Positions 18,968-27,335 are shown, numbered from the stretch's first letter. The stretch is DNA of 64,000 bases from Nitrospirota bacterium (GCA_016207885.1 JACQZE010000023.1:1-64000); one strand, 5' to 3'. Notes: generated from the letters alone by a model not told the origin. A program made the numbers and translations.

Positions 18968-19043
18968 TGGTGGGCAGTCGCAGAATCGAACTGCGGACAC
19001 GAGGCTTTTCAGGCCTCTGCTCTACCGGCTGAGCTAACTGCCC
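18968..19043 (-). tRNA. tRNA-Phe (GAA)
   Basis: On the minus strand the 76-nt sequence begins GGGCAGTTAGCTCAGCCGG, has a D loop, the anticodon loop CTGAAAA with anticodon GAA, the T-arm GTTCGATTC, and a 7-bp acceptor stem (GGGCAGT with ACTGCCC). The 3' CCA is encoded in the DNA (TGG at 18968-18970 on the plus strand). Confidence 0.95.
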
Positions 19044-19089
19044 ATGAGTAGAAACTATAACTTATACTTTCTTTCCTTGTCAATATTTC

Positions 19090-20655
19090 ATGGATAACAG
19101 AACCTCTATTTTCTTCTCTGTAATCGCCGGAGTTCTTCTTGTAGCCGGATTCCCTCCCTTTGACCTGTATCCTTTGACCTGGTTTGCTCTTATCCCGCTT
19201 TTTATGGCTCTGAGGGATAAAGGAGCCAGGGCCGCTTTTTACATAGGCAGCCTGACAGGCCTTGTCTTTTTTTCAGGAGCGCTCTACTGGGTATTTCACT
19301 CCATATATTATTACAGCAGCATCCCGGCTGTATTAAGCGTGTTTATAGTTCTGCTGTTATGCCTTTTTCTAAGCCTGTACATCGGAATATTTTCCATGAT
19401 CTTTTCTTTGATATCAGACCGTTCAAGGATGCCGGCTCTTTTCATAGCCCCTGTCCTGTGGGTGACTCTTGAAGTGGTGCGTTCTTATGCCTTTACAGGG
19501 TTTCCGTGGCTGCTGCTGGGGTATTCGCAGTATAAGTTTCTCACTATAATCCAGATAGCCGATATTACCGGGATTTACGGAGTCTCTTTCCTTGTAGTTG
19601 CGTTTAACGGAGCAGTCTTTGATTTAGCTGTTTCATGGCCCGGGAAGATCCGCAGGATGCCTTTGTTAGGCAAGTCGCATATCACTGCAGGTGTTGCAAT
19701 ATACGGTTTGCTGCTGGCCGTCTCTCTGATATACGGCTTCTGGGAGTTAAATAGATCACAAGATAAAACCAGGACGATAAAGGCCGGTGTTATACAGGGG
19801 AATATCGGCCAGGACAGAAAGTGGGATGCAGATTCAATGCAGGAGATAGTTGATATTTATAAACGGCTTTCGCTTGAGGCTGTAACTGAATCTCCTGACC
19901 TCATAGTATGGCCAGAGGCTGCGCTGCCGTTTGTGTTCAGTAAGAATTCTCCCTCTTCAAAAGATATGCTTGATTTTCAGAAGGATATCGGCATTCCTTT
20001 GCTCACAGGAGGTATCACAGAAAAAGATTCCGAAGCAGGTGAATCAGTGCTCGCTAACAGCGCTATCCTGATATCTTCAGGCGAGGTTGTTTCAGTATAT
20101 GACAAGATACACCTCGTTCCTTTTGGTGAGTATGTTCCTTTGGCACGCTATCTTCCTTTTATAAAGAAACTGGTTATTGACATAGGGGATTTCAGGCCCG
20201 GAGAAACGCATACTGTTATGGAGATGCCGCCGGCAAGAATAGCCGGCCTTATCTGCTATGAGATCATATTCCCGGGCCTTACAAGGAAGTTTGTGAATAA
20301 GGGAGCCAACGCCATTGTGGCCATAACGAATGATGCATGGTTTGGGAAAACGCCAGCCCCTTATCAGCATTTCTCCATGGCGGTCTTCAGGGCGGTGGAG
20401 AACAGGGTTCCTGTTATCAGGGCTGCAAATACCGGCATCTCAGGTTTCATAGATTCACGAGGCAGGATAATGGGAATGAGCGGCATCTTTGTCCCGGCTG
20501 AGATGTCAAAGGAGATTTCTCTCGGGTCCGATGATAAAACTTTCTATACCAAATTTGGTGACCTCTTTGCTTTTTTGTGTATAATTAGTTCAGTGATATT
20601 GATCGCAAACTGCCTCTTCCCTGAAAAGAAAGGTAAATATAAGGAAGGTTATTAG
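19090..20655 (+). CDS. lnt: Apolipoprotein N-acyltransferase
   Basis: This inner-membrane enzyme adds the third acyl chain to the N-terminal cysteine of lipoproteins. The 521-residue protein has the usual plan: several hydrophobic membrane segments in the first 220 residues, a periplasmic nitrilase domain from about residue 230, and a last membrane segment near the C-terminus. The catalytic triad is visible as Glu in WPEAALP (about residue 276), Lys in DKIHLVPFGEYVPL (about 339) and Cys in ICYEIIFP (about 389). Length is normal for the family. Only two bases separate its stop from prfB, so the two are probably cotranscribed. No clear ribosome binding site precedes the ATG. Confidence 0.95.
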   Translation: MDNRTSIFFSVIAGVLLVAGFPPFDLYPLTWFALIPLFMALRDKGARAAFYIGSLTGLVFFSGALYWVFHSIYYYSSIPAVLSVFIVLLLCLFLSLYIGIFSMIFSLISDRSRMPALFIAPVLWVTLEVVRSYAFTGFPWLLLGYSQYKFLTIIQIADITGIYGVSFLVVAFNGAVFDLAVSWPGKIRRMPLLGKSHITAGVAIYGLLLAVSLIYGFWELNRSQDKTRTIKAGVIQGNIGQDRKWDADSMQEIVDIYKRLSLEAVTESPDLIVWPEAALPFVFSKNSPSSKDMLDFQKDIGIPLLTGGITEKDSEAGESVLANSAILISSGEVVSVYDKIHLVPFGEYVPLARYLPFIKKLVIDIGDFRPGETHTVMEMPPARIAGLICYEIIFPGLTRKFVNKGANAIVAITNDAWFGKTPAPYQHFSMAVFRAVENRVPVIRAANTGISGFIDSRGRIMGMSGIFVPAEMSKEISLGSDDKTFYTKFGDLFAFLCIISSVILIANCLFPEKKGKYKEGY

Positions 20656-20657
20656 AA

Positions 20658-21768
20658 ATGGTTATTGAAGAGCGAACAAGAGAAGACCTTAAAGAAATAC
20701 AGGCAAGAATCGATACCCTCTGGAGGTATCTTTGAAGTCCCATCACTGAAAGGCCGGCTTGAAGTGCTTCAGAAGGAACTGTCTGCAGAAGGCCTGTGGG
20801 ATGACCCTTCAAGCGCACAGAAATTACTGAAAGAAAGATCCGGCATCGAAAATGCCCTGCAGCCTCTATTTTCCATCCAGAAAAAATTTGAGGACACATC
20901 TGTCCTTATCGAACTTTCCGAAGAAGAGGATGGAGATGTATTTGGCGGTGATATTTCAAGAAACATCAGAGAGCTCAAGGTTCAGCTTGATGACCTTGAA
21001 CTGAAGAGCGCCTTTTCTGCTCCTGAAGATATTAATAATGCCATAATGACGATCCATCCGGGAGCCGGGGGAACGGAGAGCCAGGACTGGGCTCAGATGC
21101 TGATGAGGATGTACATGCGATGGGCTGAGCGCAGGAATTTCAAGGTAAGTATAATCGACATTATCTCCGGTGAAGAGGCAGGTATCAAGAGCGCTACCAT
21201 CACTGTCGAAGGTGACTATGCCTATGGGTACCTGAAAGGCGAGGCAGGCGTTCACAGGCTTGTAAGGATATCACCTTTTGATGCCAACAAGAGGAGGCAT
21301 ACTTCTTTTGCAGCCATTCTTGTTTACCCTGAGATAAGCGAGGATATAGATGTGGATATTAATGATGACGATATCAGGGTGGACACGTACAGGTCTTCGG
21401 GAGCCGGGGGACAGCATGTCAATAAGACAGATTCCGCTGTCAGGCTTACCCATATTCCTACAGGTATTGTTGTATGCTGCCAGAATGAACGTTCCCAGAT
21501 AAAGAACAGGGCTATGGCCATGAAGATACTCAAGGCTCGTCTGTACACTCTAAAAAAAGAAGAGCATGATAAAAAGATAGAGGACTTTATGGGTGAGAAG
21601 AAGGAGATAGCATGGGGAAGCCAGATAAGGTCATACACCCTGCAGCCTTACCAGCTTATAAAGGATCACAGGACAGATATCGAGAGAGGCAATGTTGCTG
21701 CTGTGCTTGACGGCGATATTGATGAGTTTATAAAGGGGTATCTTATGAAGGGCAAGACAGGCGCTTGA
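20658..21768 (+). CDS. prfB: Peptide chain release factor 2 (programmed +1 frameshift)
   Basis: RF2 ends translation at UGA and UAA. The protein carries the peptidyl-tRNA hydrolysis motif GGQ in SSGAGGQHVNKTDSAV and the RF2-type stop-recognition tripeptide SPF in VRISPFDANKRRHTSF. The zero frame starts at ATG 20658, preceded by AAGGAAGG, and meets TGA at 20733. The remaining protein is in the +1 frame, giving MVIEERTREDLKEIQ... up to WRYL, then EVPSLKG. A caller that ignores the shift will start at GTG/ATG-like codons near 20665 and give a wrong N-terminus. Normal length, about 369 residues. It is convergent with the DUF507 gene on the other strand, with no spacer. Confidence 0.95.
20722..20736 (+). 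promoter_or_regulatory. RF2 autoregulatory frameshift site
   Basis: GGAGG (20722-20726), the spacer TAT, the slippery codon CTT (20730-20732) and in-frame TGA (20733-20735) form the arrangement known from other prfB genes. Scarce RF2 lets the ribosome pause at UGA and slip from CUU to UUU, so RF2 controls its own level. Confidence 0.95.
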
Positions 21769-22047
21769 TCAGTTCCTGCCCTTTTTTGACATCTCTTCAT
21801 CATAGAACTTCTGGTAAAGGACATCCCACTCGGAGGTTCCCTCAAAGACCTTTTTGGAATATGACTGCAGCTTATTATTAACCTTGATATCTATATCTTC
21901 AGCCAGCTTCAGCTCTTTTGTAATCACGTTTCTTATTGCGCGCCTGATGGCTCCGTCTTCACTGAGGGTTCTGACGGCGTCTTTATCCTTGAGCCCCTTA
22001 AGTATAATGTGTGTCAGGTGGCTTACCTTATCGTCAGAGAGTCTCAT
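21769..22047 (-). CDS. DUF507 family protein (second of two)
   Basis: A 92-residue charged, mainly helical protein of unknown function, beginning MRLSDDKVSHLTHIILKGL. The pattern MRLS...K..HL...I...L followed by charged helices is that of the DUF507 family found in several deep-branching Gram-negative groups. It overlaps the upstream DUF507 gene by four bases (ATGA), so they are translationally coupled, and they may form a heteromer; this is inference. Its stop codon abuts the prfB stop, giving the palindrome TGATCA at the junction. No catalytic residues are evident. Confidence 0.75.
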   Translation of the reverse strand: MRLSDDKVSHLTHIILKGLKDKDAVRTLSEDGAIRRAIRNVITKELKLAEDIDIKVNNKLQSYSKKVFEGTSEWDVLYQKFYDEEMSKKGRN

Positions 22048-22325
22048 AATATGATATTGCGTTCCTTTACGAGTTTCTTTTTTGTCATATCAAAAAGCGT
22101 ACGGTAGTCAAGGTTCCCTTTTTCTATCTCTGAGTCAAACTTCTTCAATATATCTCTCACTTCGTCGTTTAGAGTGTCCTCAACCATCAGTTCAGCAAGC
22201 ATAGCTTCGAAGATGATATCCCGCACTGCATTCTCTGAGGTTTTCAGTTCGACAAAGTCTTTATCAAGAAGCTCTTTCAGTATCTCTCTTGATATGACAG
22301 TCAGCCAGCCCTTCGGGATCCTCAT
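22044..22325 (-). CDS. DUF507 family protein (first of two)
   Basis: A 93-residue protein beginning MRIPKGWLTVISREIL, with the same length and helical, charged character as its downstream neighbour, to which it is a distant paralogue (compare VRDIIFEAMLAEL with IRRAIRNVITKEL). Function is unknown. It lies two bases downstream of rpsR in the ribosomal-protein operon direction, and the downstream DUF507 start overlaps its stop by four bases. The position after rpsR suggests cotranscription with the translation genes. Confidence 0.72.
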   Translation of the reverse strand: MRIPKGWLTVISREILKELLDKDFVELKTSENAVRDIIFEAMLAELMVEDTLNDEVRDILKKFDSEIEKGNLDYRTLFDMTKKKLVKERNIIL

Positions 22326-22327
22326 CT

Positions 22328-22579
22328 CTAAAACTTCTCAACAAACGGCAGGAGCGCGATGCTTCTTGCCCTTTTGATAGCCTGTGCGAGTTCACGCTGA
22401 TGTTTTGCGCAGGTGCCGCTCATCCTGGCTGCCATCATTTTGCCCCTTTCAGTAAGGTAATGCCTTAATATCCTGATATCCTTATAATCGATAAAGTCTA
22501 TCTTGTCAGCACAGAACTTACAGAACCTCTTTCTCTGAAATCTTGGTCTTGATGATCTTGGTTTTGTGGTGGGTCTCAA
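22328..22579 (-). CDS. rpsR: 30S ribosomal protein bS18
   Basis: An 83-residue basic protein with the conserved bS18 core [17 protein letters not shown] and [11 protein letters not shown], ending in the [10 protein letters not shown] signature. bS18 binds the 30S platform together with bS6. The start is TTG at 22579, with GGAG seven bases upstream; no ATG is available in the right place. The CxxC near the N-terminus (KFCKFCAD-like) is the zinc-type form. It follows ssb in the widespread rpsF-ssb-rpsR order. Confidence 0.95.
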   Translation of the reverse strand: MRPTTKPRSSRPRFQRKRFCKFCADKIDFIDYKDIRILRHYLTERGKMMAARMSGTCAKHQRELAQAIKRARSIALLPFVEKF

Positions 22580-22615
22580 TTTATAACTCCTTTTCTACAG
22601 AATTTTTATTTTTAT

Positions 22616-23005
22616 TTAAAATGGTTCAAGGTCAGTGGTTTCGTCATGCTGCATGGCTCTTTCATCGTTCATGCCGCCGGAATCTTTTTTAGAGAGAAAG
22701 CGCACCTGCTGGGCAACTACCTCATGCTTGCTTCTCTTCTGGCCGTCCTCAGTCTCCCATCTCTGTTCCTGAAGCCTGCCTTCAACGAGTACGGGATTGC
22801 CTTTGCTCAGGTATTTGCCGCAGCTGTCAGCCTGCTTGCCGAATACCACAATATTTATGAAGGTGACTTCTTCCTTCATCTCATCTCCCTGCTTATACTT
22901 GCGATTAACAGCGATCCCGAAGTTACATACAGAAGTGCCCTGCGGGGTGTATCTGACCTCAGGGTCTCTTGTAAGATTGCCCATAAGAATTACCTTATTG
23001 AACAT
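22616..23005 (-). CDS. ssb: Single-stranded DNA-binding protein
   Basis: A 129-residue OB-fold protein starting MFNKVILMGNLTRDPEVRYT, with the usual VCNFGIAVNRKY and VEGRLQEQRWETEDGQKRS segments. The acidic tail ends DLEPF, matching the protein-docking tip of SSB (usually DDIPF). It protects single-stranded DNA and recruits replication and repair proteins. It overlaps rpsF by 11 bases and sits between rpsF and rpsR, the classic arrangement. Confidence 0.95.
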   Translation of the reverse strand: MFNKVILMGNLTRDPEVRYTPQGTSVCNFGIAVNRKYKQGDEMKEEVTFINIVVFGKQADSCGKYLSKGNPVLVEGRLQEQRWETEDGQKRSKHEVVAQQVRFLSKKDSGGMNDERAMQHDETTDLEPF

Positions 23006-23420
23006 CTTCGTCTGTCTCCTCAGTTTCTGCGGGTTCGCTTATAACAGCGGTATCGCCAGCAGCCCCGGTATCAGCAACGGGTTCAGCGGCAGCTGGTGTA
23101 ATAAGAGATTTCATTAGAGCTGCAATATGCTTCTTTTTTTCTATCTTTATTATCATGAACTTGAGGATATTCTCTGAAAGCTTGCATAGCCTTTCAAGCT
23201 TTGCCATTGCCGCGGGCGGGGCGTTGAAGACCAGAAGAATATACTCGCCTTTTTCCTGCTTTTTTACTGCGTAGGAGAGTTTTCTTGATCCGAGGTTTGT
23301 TGTCTTGAGGATCTCACCGCCGTTTTCTGCGATAAGTCCGGTTACTTTTGCGATCTGTTCTTCTTTGGTTTTCTCGTCAAGGTTGGTGTCGAGAATGAAA
23401 AGCTGTTCGTAAAGAGTCAT
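22995..23420 (-). CDS. rpsF: 30S ribosomal protein bS6
   Basis: A 141-residue protein beginning MTLYEQLFILDTNLDEK with the bS6 core GSRKLSYAVKKQEKGEYILLVF. After about residue 100 the sequence becomes an alanine- and glutamate-rich acidic tail (AAAEPVADTGAAGDTAV and onward), longer than the minimal bS6. First gene of the rpsF-ssb-rpsR operon; GGAGG lies six bases upstream of the ATG. Confidence 0.95.
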   Translation of the reverse strand: MTLYEQLFILDTNLDEKTKEEQIAKVTGLIAENGGEILKTTNLGSRKLSYAVKKQEKGEYILLVFNAPPAAMAKLERLCKLSENILKFMIIKIEKKKHIAALMKSLITPAAAEPVADTGAAGDTAVISEPAETEETDEDVQ

Positions 23421-23515
23421 TTATTCCTCCATTTGGGTTTTTTCCGAAATGCGGTGTCCTGCATCATATGCCGGAAATGCAGCCCTTGCCCGTATGGCAA
23501 GAGCAAAGAGCCTTC
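23421..23515 (-). promoter_or_regulatory. Candidate bS6:bS18 autoregulatory leader
   Basis: The minus-strand leader of rpsF holds two small hairpins, CTTGCC-ATAC-GGGCAAG and CTGCAT...ATGCAG, the second with CCGG in its loop, followed by GACACCGC. Leaders of rpsF in many bacteria bind the bS6:bS18 pair through a hairpin with a conserved CCG. The match here is by eye only. Confidence 0.35.
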
Positions 23516-23567
23516 ATAAGTGACATATAAGGTATCATATAAAACAACAAAAAATCAATATGCGGTT

Positions 23568-24266
23568 TCAGGAAAAAAGCCTGAAGAGTGAGAATGTTAC
23601 AGCGATTCCGACCAGGGCACCTAATATAACCTCCCAGGGTTTGTGTATTCCGGTGGCAATCCTGCTTTGAGCGATGAGAACAGCCATCAGGAATATCAAA
23701 AGTGACGGCATAAAACCTTCGGTCATAAATGTTACGGCAGTCCATATGGAAAAGGCTACTGCCGCATGACCGCTCGGCATCCCTCCCTTAAGAGGCATCC
23801 CTTTTCCAAGGAATGTCTTAGTCAATACAACAAGTATAAGAACTGCAATAAGTGAGATCACAGCAATACTGTCTCCGGCATGTTTTGCTATAGTTATTCC
23901 TTCGCGAAAGGCCTTTTTGAGAGGGGCAAAGAGTATCATATAGCCGATAACAGCCGCACCCAGGGCTGTTATCAGAACAGCTCCGGCAGCAGTATCCTTT
24001 ATTATTCTTGCCCTTGTATCATATTCCTTAAAGAGAAAGTCAGTGATCGTTTCGAGCGCCGTGTTGAGCATTTCTGTAGATATAACGATTACCGCCAGAA
24101 CCACCAGCACGGCAAATTCCGTCCAATTCACACCCAGCAGCAAACTGAAGACAAGGAGCAGCAGGGCTGCAATAAGATGGTAGCGCATATGCCGCTGTGT
24201 CTTGGCGGCATGCAGTATACCGTTGATTGCGGCATTTGCGCTGTCTACGAATTTTCTTAGAGGCAT
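23568..24266 (-). CDS. Diacylglycerol kinase-PAP2 phosphatase fusion
   Basis: A 232-residue membrane protein with two parts. Residues 1 to about 115 form a prokaryotic diacylglycerol/undecaprenol kinase, with STEMLNTALETITD and KDTAAGAVLI. Residues from about 135 form a PAP2-type phosphatase, with MPSGHAAVAFS and SRIATGIHKPWEV, which carry the catalytic His residues. The first PAP2 motif (KxxxxxxRP) is replaced by KTFLGKGMPLKGG, so phosphatase activity is not certain. The fusion would link phosphorylation and dephosphorylation of membrane lipids or undecaprenol. It follows ybeY, as dgk genes often do. Confidence 0.85.
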   Translation of the reverse strand: MPLRKFVDSANAAINGILHAAKTQRHMRYHLIAALLLLVFSLLLGVNWTEFAVLVVLAVIVISTEMLNTALETITDFLFKEYDTRARIIKDTAAGAVLITALGAAVIGYMILFAPLKKAFREGITIAKHAGDSIAVISLIAVLILVVLTKTFLGKGMPLKGGMPSGHAAVAFSIWTAVTFMTEGFMPSLLIFLMAVLIAQSRIATGIHKPWEVILGALVGIAVTFSLFRLFS

Positions 24267-24294
24267 AGTTTATTAATAAAGCATATTGTAAATT

Positions 24295-24732
24295 CTATAT
24301 CTTCTCAAGTGCAGTCTGCACTGCCCGCTCTTTCCTCACCATCTTCTTTGCATCCGGGCCGCCATTTTCATGTTCATATCCGAGCAGGTGCAGTATGCCG
24401 TGTATCAGGAGGCGGTATATCTCATCGTAGAGTCCCATGTCAGCTGCGTCAGCCTGGGATTCAGCCCTGTAAATATTAATCACGACATCACCCAGGACAT
24501 TGTCAGACAAGCCCGGCAACCGGAGTCCGGCTTCAAAAGAGAGAACATCAGTGGCCTTCCGGATGCCCCTGAAAGTTGTGTTCAATTCCTGCATCCTTCG
24601 ATTGCCTACAAAAAGAATGCTCAGCTCTGCATCCTCCTGTTTAAGAAACGTGAGAATATTACCGGCCTTTGCCGCTATTCTTTTAGTGTCCAGCTTCCGG
24701 CGCCGCTGCAGGTTTTTTATCAGTATCTTCAT
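24295..24732 (-). CDS. ybeY: Endoribonuclease YbeY (rRNA maturation)
   Basis: A 145-residue metalloprotein with the zinc-binding motif HGILHLLGYEH (about residues 110-120) and the preceding ATDVLSFE and LGDVVI segments of YbeY. It acts in 16S rRNA maturation and 70S quality control. Its start lies 50 bases inside the end of the HD-hydrolase gene, in another frame, so the two are coupled. The order phoH, HD protein, ybeY, dgk is widespread. Confidence 0.93.
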   Translation of the reverse strand: MKILIKNLQRRRKLDTKRIAAKAGNILTFLKQEDAELSILFVGNRRMQELNTTFRGIRKATDVLSFEAGLRLPGLSDNVLGDVVINIYRAESQADAADMGLYDEIYRLLIHGILHLLGYEHENGGPDAKKMVRKERAVQTALEKI

Positions 24733-26215
24733 TTTCTATTTCAAAGCCCGGATAATTTATTCTCTTGTGAAACATGCTGCTGAGGATAAAGACGAAATGG
24801 GTCTTTATCTCACGGATGTCCTTGAGCGTCAATTCGCATTCATCAAGCTGGCCGTCAATTATCCTGTTATTGACTATGCGGTCGATCAGCGCAGATATCT
24901 TTTCCGGTGTAGGTTCAGTCAGGGTTCTTGAAGCAGCCTCTACTGCGTCAGCCATATGGATGAGAGCCGCCACGTTGGTCCTGGGTTTGGGCCCGGGATA
25001 TCTGAAATCATCCTCTGTGGATGGGGGTAATGTCTTGTCAGCCTCATGCTGTTCCCTGGCCTTCTGCCAGAAATAGGTCTGAATGGAAGTGCCGTGATGC
25101 TGCTGTATGATATCTATTATCGCTTTTGGCAGGTTGTATTTCTTTGCCAGTTCAACGCCCTCTTTGACATGGGAGATCAGGACAAGAGCGCTCATGCGCG
25201 GGGACATATTCTCGTGCCTGCTGACCAATCCGGTCTGGTTCTCTATAAAGTATTCCGGCATCTTTATCTTTCCGATATCGTGATAATATGCGCTGACCCT
25301 TGCCATCAGAGGATTGACCCCGACGGCTTCGGCAGCAGATTCAACAAGGTTTCCCACAACAATGCTGTGATGGTATGTGCTGGGCGCTTCAGCTAAAAGC
25401 TCCTGCAAAAGAGGCTGGTTGAGATCCAGCAGCTCAAGCAGGCTGATATCAGTGATGAGTTTAAAGAACTTTTCACCGACAGGCAGCAGTGCAGAGACGA
25501 GTATTGCGACTAACATTCCGTTTAAAAACGAGAAGCCTATTATTACCATGGTTTCCGGGCCCGGGAGATGACCGCGATAAAGGATCAATATCATTGATGT
25601 GAATACACATACCATGCTTACATAAAGGCCGCCTCTCCATATAGCTGACCGCCTCTTGCATCTGATGACCCCGAACGCGGCCGTGATGCCTGCGGCAAAG
25701 TTAAAGATGGGGTAAACAGGGTCATTCAGCCACAGGCCGGCTATGAGGCTTGAAACAATGGTCAGCAGAATGGCGGTATGGATATCGATTAGGAGCGCCG
25801 CAAGCATTGAACCTGTCGCAAGCGGTATAACATATATCGGCAGCATGGGGTCAATATTTCCAAGCCACAGGGTGAAGAGCTTGAAGATGAAGTAAAATAC
25901 TTCTCCTAAAATAAAGTTGGTTGTAAGGAGTATCCCGACGAGGATTATGGTCTTGTAGTCTTTTTCTATGGTTGGAGTATAGCGCTTAAGGTCTTTATAA
26001 AATATAATCAGCAGCAGGCCGATGACCAATACTACTCCTGCTGCGGCCTCATGTGATACTTCTGTTGCAGTTCCGGAAATAAATCCACGGCCGAATAATA
26101 TTGTGGCCCCTATCAAACCTGAAAAAAGCATGAGCAGGGAGAGCCTTATGAAAGATCCTTTGGTTATAAGATGATGCTTATTGATCTCTGCGTTATCTGT
26201 TTTCAAACTTTTCAT
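24683..26215 (-). CDS. 7TM-HD hydrolase, PgpH-like, lacking the extracellular domain
   Basis: A 510-residue protein: about seven hydrophobic segments between residues 25 and 255, then an HD-type phosphohydrolase domain from about 285, with YHHSIVVGNLVE, YYHDIGKIKMPEYFIENQ and HHGTS. PgpH-type proteins hydrolyse cyclic di-AMP, so this is a candidate c-di-AMP phosphodiesterase at the inner membrane. Usual PgpH has about 700 residues, with a large extracytoplasmic domain after the first membrane segment. Here only some 20 residues separate the first two segments, so that sensor domain is absent. It overlaps phoH and ybeY, which shows tight coupling. Confidence 0.85.
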   Translation of the reverse strand: MKSLKTDNAEINKHHLITKGSFIRLSLLMLFSGLIGATILFGRGFISGTATEVSHEAAAGVVLVIGLLLIIFYKDLKRYTPTIEKDYKTIILVGILLTTNFILGEVFYFIFKLFTLWLGNIDPMLPIYVIPLATGSMLAALLIDIHTAILLTIVSSLIAGLWLNDPVYPIFNFAAGITAAFGVIRCKRRSAIWRGGLYVSMVCVFTSMILILYRGHLPGPETMVIIGFSFLNGMLVAILVSALLPVGEKFFKLITDISLLELLDLNQPLLQELLAEAPSTYHHSIVVGNLVESAAEAVGVNPLMARVSAYYHDIGKIKMPEYFIENQTGLVSRHENMSPRMSALVLISHVKEGVELAKKYNLPKAIIDIIQQHHGTSIQTYFWQKAREQHEADKTLPPSTEDDFRYPGPKPRTNVAALIHMADAVEAASRTLTEPTPEKISALIDRIVNNRIIDGQLDECELTLKDIREIKTHFVFILSSMFHKRINYPGFEIENEDTDKKPAAAPEAGH

Positions 26216-27158
26216 ATGCTTTTATTATCTGCTGAACAAGCTTGTGCCTGACAACATCCTTTTCTGAGAAATAAATAAATTTAAGGCCCTCGATATCTTT
26301 GAGCATACCCTCTATCTCAATAAGGCCAGAGGTCTTTCCCGGAGGGAGGTCGACCTGTGTCTTGTCCCCTGTGATCACGGTCTTTGAGTTGAACCCGAGC
26401 CTTGTAAGATACATCTTCATCTGTTCTGAAGTCGTATTCTGCGCCTCGTCAAGTATTATAAATGAATCATTGAGCGTGCGTCCTCTCATGAACGCGAGCG
26501 GAGCTATCTCAATTACGCCGCTTTCTATGAGATGGTGTGCTTTTTCCGCATCCATCATATCATAAAGCGCGTCATACAGGGGCCTCAGATACGGGGTGAT
26601 CTTTTCGTAAAGGTCGCCCGGAAGAAAGCCGAGTTTCTCTCCGGCTTCGACCGCTGGTCTCGCAAGAATGATCCTGCTGACCTGCTTCTTCATCAGGGCG
26701 TTTATCGCCATTGCCATTGCGAGATAGGTCTTGCCTGTGCCTGCCGGGCCTATGCCCAGTACCATGTCATAATGTTTTATGGCTTCGATGTAGCGCATCT
26801 GGGTCTCTGACCTTGGAACTATGAACTTGTTTTTTGAGGAGACCGGGATCGCGCTTAAAAAGAAATCCTTGATAGAAGCGGAGGCATTGCCTGAGGAAAG
26901 CTCATCAGATGCCTTTAAGAGGAACTGAATATCTCTCGGGTTTATCCTGAAACCGCCGGAGTCTATCAGCAGCAGTTCTTTGATCAGTTTTTTGGCTCTG
27001 TTAACAGCCTTTTCCTCACCCTGAAGAAAGATCCTGTTGCCCCTGATAGATGTTTCGATCCCAAGGGTATCTTCTATAACTCTAAGGCTCTTATCAAGCC
27101 TTTCATGTGTGGATGAAAGATCCCTTTCTTCGCCGAGATCCAGTTCTAACTTAAACGT
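26193..27158 (-). CDS. phoH: PhoH-like ATPase (non-standard start)
   Basis: The P-loop motif is GIGPAGTGKTYLAMA and the Walker B region FIILDEAQNTT. The C-terminal part continues to KAYEKFENR. The first ATG in frame (26798) would remove about 120 residues, but the upstream frame stays open and encodes typical PhoH N-terminal sequence: LELDLGEERDLSS, IRGNRIFLQGEEKAV (KH-like domain) and VPRSETQMRYIEAI. There is no ATG, GTG or TTG codon anywhere in that stretch. An in-frame stop lies just upstream at 27162-27164. The best start is ACG at 27156-27158, seven bases after GAGGAG, giving 321 residues, the normal length. Role: RNA-associated ATPase linked to ybeY. First gene of the phoH-HD-ybeY-dgk series. 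Confidence 0.88.
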   Translation of the reverse strand, partial: TFKLELDLGEERDLSSTHERLDKSLRVIEDTLGIETSIRGNRIFLQGEEKAVNRAKKLIKELLLIDSGGFRINPRDIQFLLKASDELSSGNASASIKDFFLSAIPVSSKNKFIVPRSETQMRYIEAIKHYDMVLGIGPAGTGKTYLAMAMAINALMKKQVSRIILARPAVEAGEKLGFLPGDLYEKITPYLRPLYDALYDMMDAEKAHHLIESGVIEIAPLAFMRGRTLNDSFIILDEAQNTTSEQMKMYLTRLGFNSKTVITGDKTQVDLPPGKTSGLIEIEGMLKDIEGLKFIYFSEKDVVRHKLVQQIIKAYEKFENR

Positions 27159-27200
27159 AAGCTATCTCCTCTATATATACCTATGCGATATGTATATCTA

Positions 27201-27229
27201 TTTATACTTCTTAGAGCATATAAAAGCAA
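27201..27229 (-). promoter_or_regulatory. Predicted sigma-70 promoter of phoH
   Basis: On the minus strand, TTGCTT (27229-27224) and TATAAA (27206-27201) are 17 bases apart and lie 43 bases upstream of the proposed phoH start. Confidence 0.6.
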
Positions 27230-27335
27230 GATACATTATACATAAATATCTTTATTTATCAAAGAAATAATGAGAGGAGGGGAATCTGCCAAGGTGGGTA
27301 ATTTATTAATAAATCCAGCGGGTTATCTAATCAGG

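Noticed and set aside
22646-23117. Plus-strand frames across ssb and rpsF
   Set aside because: They are antisense shadows of clear ribosomal-protein and ssb genes.
26193-26798. phoH as a 201-residue protein starting at the ATG at 26798
   Set aside because: This would drop about 120 conserved residues that are still encoded upstream in frame.
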